Assembly: GCA_018700255.1 (NCBI GenBank)
Contig: JABISU010000216.1
Location: forward strand, 1-7,198
Length of the DNA: 7,198 bases
DNA from: Flavobacteriales bacterium
GTDB lineage: Bacteria; Bacteroidota; Bacteroidia; Flavobacteriales; UA16
Reading direction: 5' to 3'
Shown here: in pieces, positions 1 to 6,910 of the stretch
Numbering within the stretch: position 1 is the stretch's first letter
Layout: each line of letters starts with the position of its first letter
The notes under the pieces: generated by a model
Databases searched by the model: none
Told to the model about the DNA's origin: nothing
Seen by the model: only the letters and a program-made list of their open reading frames with translations
Made by a program: the position numbers and the translations under genes

Positions 1-1
1 A

Positions 2-1378
2 ACATCTTTTACTGAAGGTACTTGTGAAAATGTTGGAGTAGTTTCTCCTTGTGATGACCTAGGGGAAGTTGACTTCGGATTGTGCGATATGGTTTTAGGG
101 GTAGCTATGGTAAATGGTGGATGTACTTATCTTAGTGGATGCGGATGGGAAGTTAATGGTGTGGACTATAGTCCAGCCTTCTTTGATTCTATCGACGCTT
201 GTAATGCTGATTGTGGAGACAATGTGGTTTCTCCTTGTGATGACCTAGGGGAAATTGACTTCGGAGAGTGTGATATGGTTTTAGGTGTTGCTATGGTAAA
301 TGGTGGGTGTACTTATCTTAGTGGATGCGGATGGGAAGTTAATGGCGTGGATTATAGTCCAGCCTTCTTTGATTCTATCGACGTTTGTAATGCTGATTGT
401 GGAGACAATGGAGTAGGTTGTTATAACGATGCGGGTGACTTCTACGCGTTAGGTCAAGTCCTTGAAGTATCTGTAGACTGGTGCGAAAATTACACTTGTT
501 CCCTGACTTCAAATGGCGATATTGGATTTGTTCTGAATTCAATAATGTTCCCTTGGGAGTGTGATAGTGGCGGTGATGAAGGTTGTATAACTCCAAATGG
601 AGACCTTTACTTGCCTGGTGAAATTATGGTGGTAAGTGACATTTGGTGTGAAAATTATACTTGTTCTCCAGTTGATGTTGCAGGGGTAAATTACGAGTTT
701 ATTTTAAACGCGGATTTATATCCATGGGAGTGTGACCCTATTTGGGAAGACGGATGTTATGCTGAAGATGGTACATTTTACTTACCTGGAGAAGTTTTAG
801 AAGTGAGTGATATCTGGTGTGAAAATTACACTTGTATTGCTGGATTTGCTGGATTCATGTTTCTTCTAAACTCTGATTTATATCCATTGGAGTGTGAAAT
901 AGATCCTAATCTTGGTTGTATTGAAGGGGGTGAATTTTTCCCAGTTGGAGCTTCTTACTACATAAGTGAGTGTGAGTATATAATATGCGAAGGAGAGATG
1001 AATTGGTCAGCTATAATGGTGATTGCAGACTGTGAACCAAATGATTGTATCGACACAACGCTCATTGACCTTAATGCAGTATGTTATGATCTTTGGGATC
1101 CTGTTTGCGGATGTGATGGGGTTACATACTCAAATGATTGTTACGCTATAAATTTCGCTGGAGTGACATCTTTCACACCTGGACCATGTAATGATGTCCC
1201 TGGTGGGTGCACGTATATACAGGCTTTGAATTATCAGCCAGATGCATCTTGGGATGATGGGTCGTGTTTATTCGCTCCCTGTAATTCAGACTGTACGGGA
1301 GATATAGATGGTGACTCAAGTGTAACCGTGAACGATATTTTGCAGTTACTTGGAAACTTCGGTTCGATTTGCCAGTAA
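2..1378 (+). CDS. Secreted modular Cys-rich protein with Kazal-type inhibitor domain(s), 5' partial
   Basis: The frame is open from the first full codon (position 2) to TAA at 1376-1378, giving 458 visible residues; the N-terminus and any signal peptide are outside the window. Modules in order: the tail of a Kazal-like domain (TSFTEGTC, 2-25), two 62-residue six-Cys tandem repeats, four VWC-like repeats sharing W-C-E-N-Y-T-C, a complete Kazal domain (DPVCGCDGVTYSNDC core), an 'ALNYQPDASWDDGSC' repeat, and a dockerin-like loop (GDIDGDSSVTVNDILQLLGNFG, split here as GDIDGDSSVTVND then ILQLLGNFG) five residues from the end. The many paired cysteines and high Asp/Glu content fit an extracellular, disulfide-bonded protein. 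Kazal domains inhibit serine proteases; whether this one does is inference. No T9SS sorting domain follows the last module, so the route out of the cell is unclear. The next gene on the same strand, 20 bp away, is a secreted protease. A TTG at 80 is internal to the first repeat and is not the start. Confidence 0.85.
   Translation, partial: TSFTEGTCENVGVVSPCDDLGEVDFGLCDMVLGVAMVNGGCTYLSGCGWEVNGVDYSPAFFDSIDACNADCGDNVVSPCDDLGEIDFGECDMVLGVAMVNGGCTYLSGCGWEVNGVDYSPAFFDSIDVCNADCGDNGVGCYNDAGDFYALGQVLEVSVDWCENYTCSLTSNGDIGFVLNSIMFPWECDSGGDEGCITPNGDLYLPGEIMVVSDIWCENYTCSPVDVAGVNYEFILNADLYPWECDPIWEDGCYAEDGTFYLPGEVLEVSDIWCENYTCIAGFAGFMFLLNSDLYPLECEIDPNLGCIEGGEFFPVGASYYISECEYIICEGEMNWSAIMVIADCEPNDCIDTTLIDLNAVCYDLWDPVCGCDGVTYSNDCYAINFAGVTSFTPGPCNDVPGGCTYIQALNYQPDASWDDGSCLFAPCNSDCTGDIDGDSSVTVNDILQLLGNFGSICQ
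44..415 (+). repeat. Two tandem 186-bp (62-aa) coding repeats, six-Cys module
   Basis: Copy 1 is 44-229 and copy 2 is 230-415. By eye they differ at about 13 of 186 bases, and roughly half of the changed codons are synonymous. Each unit runs from SPCDDLGE to CNADCGDN with six cysteines spaced C-x10-C-x12-C-x5-C-x19-C-x3-C. The end of the module (FFDSIDACNADC) resembles the last part of Kunitz/BPTI domains, where an F and C-x3-C occur in similar positions, but the fourth-to-fifth Cys spacing is longer than in Kunitz domains. The Kunitz comparison is therefore only a resemblance. The near identity points to recent duplication or gene conversion. Confidence 0.92.
416..1045 (+). repeat. Four diverged VWC-like Cys repeats (44-57 aa each)
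   Basis: Units are 416-580, 581-751, 752-913 and 914-1045. The first three share the pattern G-C-x3-(D/N)-G-x-(F/L)-Y-x-(L/P)-G-(E/Q), then W-C-E-N-Y-T-C, and end in (L/M)-(Y/F)-P-(W/L)-E-C. The W-C-E-N-Y-T-C segments lie at 479-499, 644-664 and 815-835. The fourth unit is shorter, keeps G-C, a P-x-G turn and four cysteines, but has lost the W-C-E-N-Y-T-C motif (it has ECEYIIC). The pattern resembles short von Willebrand C-type modules; this is recognition by pattern, not by a profile search. Confidence 0.75.
1046..1189 (+). other. Kazal-type protease inhibitor domain (within the first gene)
   Basis: A 48-residue segment has six cysteines, with the diagnostic core C-x7-C-G-C-D-G-V-T-Y-S-N-D-C, a 10-residue gap between the two conserved Cys flanking DGVTYSN, and a final Cys after AGVTSFTPGP. 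This form, with VCGCDGVTY, is common in bacterial Kazal domains. The residue usually at the P1 position, just after the second Cys of the core region, would fall in the YDLWDP segment, so target specificity cannot be assigned with confidence. Confidence 0.88.
1205..1375 (+). other. C-terminal 'ALNY' repeat plus dockerin-like calcium loop
   Basis: Positions 1205-1267 encode a G-C-T-Y...ALNYQPDASWDDGSC unit, a short disulfide-type repeat frequent in secreted Bacteroidota proteins. Positions 1292-1375 encode CTGDIDGDSSVTVNDILQLL followed by GNFGSICQ. The D-x-D-G-D-x-x-V-T-x-x-D spacing is that of an EF-hand-like loop in type I dockerin repeats, but only one copy is present, whereas a true dockerin has two. 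Calcium binding is likely; cohesin binding is doubtful. Confidence 0.75.
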
Positions 1379-1398
1379 CATTATCTTAAATTTGTCGC

Positions 1399-4300
1399 AT
1401 GAAAAATTTGATTGCGATTGCTTTTAGTCTAGTGTGTTTTCAGTTTGTTGTCGATGCTCAGAGTGTTGATGTATATGAGGTGCGTCTTAGCTTAGGGGAT
1501 TTAACTTCAATAGTAGATGAGGTTGATCAGGCTGTGCTGAGGGCTGAATCAGAGTGGGGAGTTTGGTCGAACGAACACGAGGGCTGGAGAGTGGTAATGG
1601 GTGGGGGAACGAAGTTGCCGCATAGAGCTTGGGGAGGAGGGATTGAAGTAGAAGGTGAGGGATTGGAGATGAGGCACGCCGTCTTTGTTCAAGGAGAGAT
1701 GAGTCTGTTCGGGGTGGATGTTGATCAACTGGGAGAGGCGAGGTACGCATATAAATCTAGTGGCGCCATTCACGAACGAGCATTTTCTAACCAAACTATT
1801 GAAGGTTATGATGTACTGTTAAGTTCACTTACCACGAAATGGCGTGACGGGAAGCTTGTGATGTGGGGGCTAGATTGGTGGCCAGATGCTATAGTGCCAG
1901 AAGGACAGATTTTATCTGATGATGAGATTCTAACTTTTGCCATAAATAACCTTCCAATGAATGACATCGAATCAACTTGGAACGGTTGGGGAATTTTGCC
2001 TGATGATTACGCAGAGGGAGAATACAGGCTTGTTAGAAAAATAATAATTGAAGGACATATTGATGGGTTGTTGAGGAAGTATTCGACTTGGGTGGATGCT
2101 ATAACGGGACAGGTTTGGTTGAGAAAAAACGAAGTGGTTCATCACGTAGGTAAACACGCAACAAGGAGCATGGGGATGCCGGTAACGAATGTGAAATATA
2201 AAAACACAAAGGTTTTGCAAGAGTCTTTTCTTCCAATCATTTCAGGCATAACTCAAGCTGAAGCCCACCCCGCATATCCATTTGAATCCCCAGAGATATT
2301 AGCGATGCCTCATTTGAAAATGACACTCAACGGGATGACATATTACTCAGATGAGAATGGTGGCTTTGTAACGGGAGAGTCTGGAGATGTTTTCAATGTC
2401 CCATTTGCTTTAGAAGGTAGATGGAGTAAGGTGTATACAGACGATGTTATGCCATCCGAAAACATTGATTTACAAGATGCATACAACTATTTAACTGTCC
2501 CCGGAAATGTTAAGGAAACGAGTGCGTACAGGAGTGTAAATTTAATCCATGACCATATGAAATTATGGATGCCTGAGTTTACTGGACTAGATTTCCCGAT
2601 GACGACAAATATTGATGTGGAAGGAGAATGTAACGCCTTTTTCGATGGCGGAAGTATTAACTTTTTCGATACGGGTGGAGGATGTAACCCTACCTCTTTA
2701 ATCGCGGATGTGGTGTATCACGAATACGGCCATGCGATAAATAGTTACTACTACAATTCACTTGGAGCTGGGTTTAACAATGGAGCGATGGGAGAGGGAT
2801 ATGCTGACTTTTGGGCTATGTCTTTAGGAGATATAGCAGAGATAGGAATGGGTTTTTACGAGGAAAATAACGATGGGATAAGACGCTACGATGAGAATCC
2901 CAAGGTATACCCAGAAAACTTAGTTGGAGAAGTTCATGCCGATGGTGAAATTATTGCTGGAGCTTGGTATGACACCCATCTATTAATGGGCGGGGATTGG
3001 TCACAAACAATATCGCTGTTCGTAGATGCATATCCCGGATTACAAGCAACAGCAGTGGATGGTAACGAAGGACAAGCATTCACAGACGTCCTTTTAGATG
3101 TCCTACAGGCTGACGACGACGACGACGATTTAATGAACGGAACTCCTAACGCTATTGATATTATCGAAGGTTTTGCGATCCACGGAATTACACTTTTCAG
3201 CTACGCAACTGTAGATCACTTCCCTTTGTTGTTCTCAGATGCTGATCAGGTTATTGAAATCGAAGCAGAGGTAGATATTATCTTCCCGTACAACCTATAT
3301 TTCGACGGAGTTTACTTGAAATACAGAACCAACACAAGCGATGATTATTCGGAAGTGTTGATGGATGAAAATGGGGATGTTTTTACAGCTGAACTAACCG
3401 CTCTCCCACCTGGAACGGTGGTAGACTACTACATGGAAATCCACGATGTGTTTGGTGGTGTAAGCGGAGTAACTCCGTTTGCCGCAAACAAAGTCTCTAA
3501 CAGCAACTTGCCATACCAAATAATAGTAGGCTGTTATCAACACCTCATAAACGACTCTGACGAGTATGCTGAACTTGGAAATTGGCAATTAGGTTCCCCA
3601 ACAGATAACGCAAGTACAGGAGAGTGGGAAGAGACTATTCCTGTGGGTTCTTTCGGAGAGCCAGGCGTGCCTTCAACATTGGTAGCTCCCCAACAAGATC
3701 ATACAGTGGGCTTTAGTGGATATTGCTTCCTTACAGGAGTAAGCCCTGGGTCGGACGCAGGGATAGGTGCTAATGATGTTGATGCTGGACACACAACACT
3801 CCTTTCTCCGGTTATAGATTTAACACAGTACGAAAATCCAGTGTTTTCTTATTGGAGGTGGTATGTAAATGCTCCTGCTACGGGTGCGAATCCCGCTACC
3901 GATTGGTGGCAGGTAGAGATTTCAAGTAATGGTGGAGATTCTTGGCAGTACTTAGAAAACACTCTTCAACAGGATGTTCGTTGGAGGAGAAATGCCTTTA
4001 GAGTTGCTGACTACTTAGATATTACAGATGAATTCCAAATGAGATTTATCGCATCAGACAGCACCACTATAGGAGAGTATTTAGACGGAGGAAGTTTAAT
4101 TGAAGCTGCTTTAGACGATATCGTCCTATATGATGTCTTACCCATCGTAGATAACGTTCAAGACGCCTCAATTTCTAATGCTGTTGTGAGTGTATCTCCC
4201 AACCCCGCATCAGAAAACATATCTATTAATGGCGGCCTCCCGAATTCGACTATCAGAATTTTCGATCTCAAAGGTCAGGTGATTTACATAGGGAAAACAT

Positions 4301-4416
4301 TGCAAGACGGAATAATTACAATTTCTGTAAACGACTTCTCACCTGGAATGTATAGCGCTCAGCTTATAGATTCTAACTTGAGAAACGTCTCTATAAAATT
4401 CGAGATTCTTAGATAG
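1399..4416 (+). CDS. Secreted M36 (fungalysin)-like zinc metallopeptidase with T9SS type A sorting domain
   Basis: A complete 1005-residue protein, predicted to be secreted and to cut extracellular proteins. Residues 1-20 form a signal peptide (hydrophobic core, likely cut after VDA). Residues about 25-250 look like the propeptide of M4/M36 enzymes, ending in a PepSY-like DAITGQVWLRKNE (233-245). Residues about 300-345 are an inserted segment with a YSDENGGF turn. The catalytic core has HEYGH (441-445; zinc ligands H441 and H445, catalytic E442), GAMGEGYADFWA (third ligand E466, with D470), and EVHADGEIIAGAW (H513, matching the conserved M36 VHxxGE motif). NGTPNA...FAIHGI (580-597) closes the domain, as in many family members. 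Then come an Ig/FN3-like region (about 603-709), a MAM/jelly-roll-like region with SSNGGDSW (about 711-912), and a T9SS domain starting VSPNPASENISING (932-945). ATG at 1399 is chosen because the signal peptide begins there; no clear Shine-Dalgarno precedes it. It overlaps the convergent batDE frame by 8 bp. Confidence 0.9.
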   Translation: MKNLIAIAFSLVCFQFVVDAQSVDVYEVRLSLGDLTSIVDEVDQAVLRAESEWGVWSNEHEGWRVVMGGGTKLPHRAWGGGIEVEGEGLEMRHAVFVQGEMSLFGVDVDQLGEARYAYKSSGAIHERAFSNQTIEGYDVLLSSLTTKWRDGKLVMWGLDWWPDAIVPEGQILSDDEILTFAINNLPMNDIESTWNGWGILPDDYAEGEYRLVRKIIIEGHIDGLLRKYSTWVDAITGQVWLRKNEVVHHVGKHATRSMGMPVTNVKYKNTKVLQESFLPIISGITQAEAHPAYPFESPEILAMPHLKMTLNGMTYYSDENGGFVTGESGDVFNVPFALEGRWSKVYTDDVMPSENIDLQDAYNYLTVPGNVKETSAYRSVNLIHDHMKLWMPEFTGLDFPMTTNIDVEGECNAFFDGGSINFFDTGGGCNPTSLIADVVYHEYGHAINSYYYNSLGAGFNNGAMGEGYADFWAMSLGDIAEIGMGFYEENNDGIRRYDENPKVYPENLVGEVHADGEIIAGAWYDTHLLMGGDWSQTISLFVDAYPGLQATAVDGNEGQAFTDVLLDVLQADDDDDDLMNGTPNAIDIIEGFAIHGITLFSYATVDHFPLLFSDADQVIEIEAEVDIIFPYNLYFDGVYLKYRTNTSDDYSEVLMDENGDVFTAELTALPPGTVVDYYMEIHDVFGGVSGVTPFAANKVSNSNLPYQIIVGCYQHLINDSDEYAELGNWQLGSPTDNASTGEWEETIPVGSFGEPGVPSTLVAPQQDHTVGFSGYCFLTGVSPGSDAGIGANDVDAGHTTLLSPVIDLTQYENPVFSYWRWYVNAPATGANPATDWWQVEISSNGGDSWQYLENTLQQDVRWRRNAFRVADYLDITDEFQMRFIASDSTTIGEYLDGGSLIEAALDDIVLYDVLPIVDNVQDASISNAVVSVSPNPASENISINGGLPNSTIRIFDLKGQVIYIGKTLQDGIITISVNDFSPGMYSAQLIDSNLRNVSIKFEILR

Positions 4417-5185
4417 GCTCAATAGCAGAGGTTAAAAGCCATCCCACATTTCCGTTATCTAATTTCACCTGGGTCCACTCGTTTTCCTCGCTAACTATGC
4501 AGGCCCTGGTCCCTTCGTGAAGTTGGAATAAACTCATCCCTAATTCGCCAGGCATACTCCGGACTTCCACACAGCTATCCATTACTATGACGCATGAGCT
4601 TTCAGAAATTCTCTTGTTGGTGGAGTATAAAAACAATAGGAAAACTAAGGAAAGAGCCGCGCTCACCAGTGCACCACCTCTTAAAAAAGGTTTAGATAAA
4701 CTCACCCCCCACTTGAGGTTTATGGCGATAAATACGAAAGCTGTAGTCCATGTTACTAAGCTCAGTATAAGCCAAACCCAGTATAAGTTTCCCGCAAAAA
4801 TCACCGATACTAATCTATCTATCCCCACTCCAGGCAAAGCTTCGATTCTATCAATAGCTCTTAATTCTGCAAGAAGGAGATTGGCTCTCAAATCACCATC
4901 GAGCGGGTTTATAAGCCGCGCCCTTTCGTAGTGAAGTATAGATTCACCGATATGATTAAGTTTGTAATGAGCATTCCCCATATTGTATTCGAGCTCAAAA
5001 CACAGGTGATTCTGCGCTACCTCTTCGTAAAGTGCCGCTGCCAATTCATACTTACCATCTACATATGCGTCATTCGCCTGTTGGAATAATTCGTCTACGT
5101 CTTTATCATTTCCGATCGCGAGTGAAGGTGCCATGACCATGGAAAGTAGAATTATCCCAAGGTTAAGTAAATTAGAAGATTTCAT
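4409..5185 (-). other. batE: BatE portion with its own potential start
   Basis: ATG at 5185-5183 opens a 258-residue protein beginning MKSSNLLNLGIILLSMVMAP, a convincing signal peptide ending near LAIG. TPR helices follow at residues 31-98 (DELFQQANDAYVDGKYELAA; YNMGNAHYKLNHIGESILHY), then two membrane helices (135-156 and 168-187) and an SH3b domain (196-256; VEVRSMPG, EWTQVKL, GNVGWLL). This is the normal BatE layout and length, so independent translation from here is plausible even though the upstream BatD frame is continuous with it. Confidence 0.7.
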
Positions 5186-6910
5186 CTTTTTTTCACCTTT
5201 TTTAGTGAGGTCTCGGGCAAGCGAAATTGAATCATCAATTTCAGGAAGTAAGCCAGGTGCAAACCTTGCCATTTCACAAGTCTTTAAAAGCCCATCCCAT
5301 TTATCAGCATCTTCTTTACCCACAATTTTATCTAGTTCAGCCACTCCTGTATTCCTACTGAATGAACTCCTTCCGATTTGGAGTTTAGAACACAAATACA
5401 CCTCTAATGCTTCACCTAAAATAGTAAACGCCTCCTCACGGCTTTTAATCTTAGAACATTTACCTAGCACTTTATGTAGCACCTTAAGAGCTTTCTTACT
5501 CCTAGTACCTGTAGGGTCGTGAAGTTCAGAATCCCTTTTACGCCTGAATAGATAAGCTATACCTGCTACAACTGGCCCTAATAAAAACAACAAGTACATG
5601 GATAAATTCCTCAGATGCCCATCATTTCGCGATCCCCAATGCGCATGAGAGGTGTTGATATGCCTGATGTCATGATTTAAAATCATTACATCACTTTTCG
5701 TACCAAACATAGTCTCTCCTTCAGACCCAGACTCTCTCCCGTAAACGACAATTTTCCCTGAGTTTGTCGATGTTCTCACAAACTTATCTGACTTTGAATC
5801 GAAGTAGCTCACATTAAGGTTAGGTAATTCGTAGTTGCCCGGCGCTCTGGGGATGATAACGTACTTATACGACCTTTTCCCAGACTCGCCATATTGACTT
5901 ACGTTTATCCTGTCTGTCATCTCCGGATCAAACACTTCGAACTCTGTAGGCCAAAGAATCTTAGGCTCCCTTAACAGTTTTAAATTTCCAGTTCCAGAAT
6001 ACTTAACGGTGAAATTGAACGCTTCATTTACCCCCACAGAATCAACCTCCACAACAGCGTCTACAGTTAAGTTGCTAAATGTTCCGATAAACCCTGGTGG
6101 TTTTCCGATTGGGTAAGGGAGAACTTCGATTTTTATGGATTTTGAAGTCGCGGTTACGTTTGAACCGTTAAAAAAATTAACCCTCACAAAACCTTTAATA
6201 TTGAACCCTCCGATGTTGAAAGTCCCCGTCTGCTGGGGAAATGCAACCACACGCCCCACGGTAGCAACTTGATACCTCTTGCCATTAACAACTTCTGTTT
6301 CCCATCGCGCCTCCTTAACTTCTACCTTCTCCTTCCAAAACCCCTTCAATTCTGGTAGATTATACTCGCGCACCTCTAATGAGTTGTGTTGGTTATAAAT
6401 TTTGTATTCAAAAACGATAGGTTCGCCAAGATGAACCTTCCTTTTAGACACTTCGATTACTGTAGCAAGGTTGCCCAAACCCTTTTGTTGCTTAGTGTTA
6501 GGCGTCTTTTCCCCGTCTTTCAAGACTCGGATAACGAACGGTTTGGAGTTGAGTACACCAGCAGATGTAGACAGTTTTATTGCCGGAATTTCAATGTCTT
6601 GATTAGAAGAGATCGAGTAGGCGTATGTGTAGACGTGTTTGCTGGTTTTCTTTCCATTTATCCAATTGGAGCTGTGTTGTTGTGACGGTCCCCCTAAAAA
6701 AGTAAGCCCTTTTAATTGAGGCATGGGGATATTACCAGAAATGGATGTACAGTTGTCGAGTGTAACCGAAATTTGAACACGGTTATTTAACCTGACTGGA
6801 TTAGCGTTTACAGAAGTCGTAATAGATGGAGTTTGGGCATATATCGAGGATAATCCTGCAATTGTCAGAATAAATATCGAAACCAATCTATTTGAATAGA
6901 CTATACTCAT
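4409..6910 (-). CDS. batD-batE: BatD-BatE in one frame (Bat aerotolerance operon)
   Basis: The frame runs from ATG at 6910-6908 to TAA at 4411-4409, 833 residues. Residues 1-575 are BatD: signal peptide (cut near YAQ, 24-26), a long periplasmic beta-rich region with repeated Bat-type motifs (VSKRKVHLGEPIVFEYKIYN; PYPIGKPPGFIG), one membrane helix (about 436-455) followed by RRKR, and a helical cytoplasmic tail. Residues 576-833 are BatE: a hydrophobic segment that would be its own signal peptide, TPR repeats (about 606-673), two membrane helices (about 710-731 and 743-762) and an SH3b-like domain (about 771-831). Each half matches the usual length of its separate homologue. Bat proteins work at the envelope with VWA proteins BatA/BatB and a MoxR ATPase; the exact role is not settled. 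ATG 6910 is preferred over GTG 6916 because it overlaps the batC stop (TAATG). The fusion joint at 5186/5185 lies beside an A7 run and may be an artefact or a frameshift site. Confidence 0.88.
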   Translation of the reverse strand: MSIVYSNRLVSIFILTIAGLSSIYAQTPSITTSVNANPVRLNNRVQISVTLDNCTSISGNIPMPQLKGLTFLGGPSQQHSSNWINGKKTSKHVYTYAYSISSNQDIEIPAIKLSTSAGVLNSKPFVIRVLKDGEKTPNTKQQKGLGNLATVIEVSKRKVHLGEPIVFEYKIYNQHNSLEVREYNLPELKGFWKEKVEVKEARWETEVVNGKRYQVATVGRVVAFPQQTGTFNIGGFNIKGFVRVNFFNGSNVTATSKSIKIEVLPYPIGKPPGFIGTFSNLTVDAVVEVDSVGVNEAFNFTVKYSGTGNLKLLREPKILWPTEFEVFDPEMTDRINVSQYGESGKRSYKYVIIPRAPGNYELPNLNVSYFDSKSDKFVRTSTNSGKIVVYGRESGSEGETMFGTKSDVMILNHDIRHINTSHAHWGSRNDGHLRNLSMYLLFLLGPVVAGIAYLFRRKRDSELHDPTGTRSKKALKVLHKVLGKCSKIKSREEAFTILGEALEVYLCSKLQIGRSSFSRNTGVAELDKIVGKEDADKWDGLLKTCEMARFAPGLLPEIDDSISLARDLTKKGEKKMKSSNLLNLGIILLSMVMAPSLAIGNDKDVDELFQQANDAYVDGKYELAAALYEEVAQNHLCFELEYNMGNAHYKLNHIGESILHYERARLINPLDGDLRANLLLAELRAIDRIEALPGVGIDRLVSVIFAGNLYWVWLILSLVTWTTAFVFIAINLKWGVSLSKPFLRGGALVSAALSLVFLLFLYSTNKRISESSCVIVMDSCVEVRSMPGELGMSLFQLHEGTRACIVSEENEWTQVKLDNGNVGWLLTSAIEPI
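5194..5199 (-). promoter_or_regulatory. Possible ribosome binding site for batE
   Basis: AAGGTG lies 8 bases before the ATG at 5185, within an A-rich stretch. It is one base off the AAGGAG consensus. It is the best Shine-Dalgarno-like sequence seen at any start in this window, which supports initiation at the BatE ATG independent of the fused reading frame. Confidence 0.4.

Noticed and set aside
44..415. Long direct repeat as a mobile element or transposon end
   Set aside because: The repeat is fully in frame, encodes a Cys module, and has no inverted ends or transposase.
80..1378. TTG at 80 as the start of the first gene
   Set aside because: The frame is open back to position 2, and the TTG falls inside the first 62-residue repeat; the same spot in copy 2 is GAG. 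The gene is simply cut by the window edge.
1387..1394. TAAATTTG, matching the Bacteroidota -7 promoter motif TAnnTTTG
   Set aside because: It ends only 4 bases before the ATG, and the nearest TTTG upstream (1368-1371) is 15 bases away, shorter than expected for a -33 element. A chance match in A/T-rich DNA is more likely.
1487..2220. Minus-strand open frames inside the protease gene
   Set aside because: They encode low-complexity Ser/Pro/His-rich sequences without domains and lie opposite a well-supported conserved gene.
3112..3129. GAC/GAT run giving six aspartates as an unstable trinucleotide repeat
   Set aside because: An Asp-rich turn before (L/M)NGTPN is normal at this place in related M36-like proteases; six codons is too short to suggest instability.
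4587..5522. Plus-strand open frames opposite batD-batE
   Set aside because: No recognisable domain or start signal; the minus-strand frame carries clear Bat, TPR and SH3 features.
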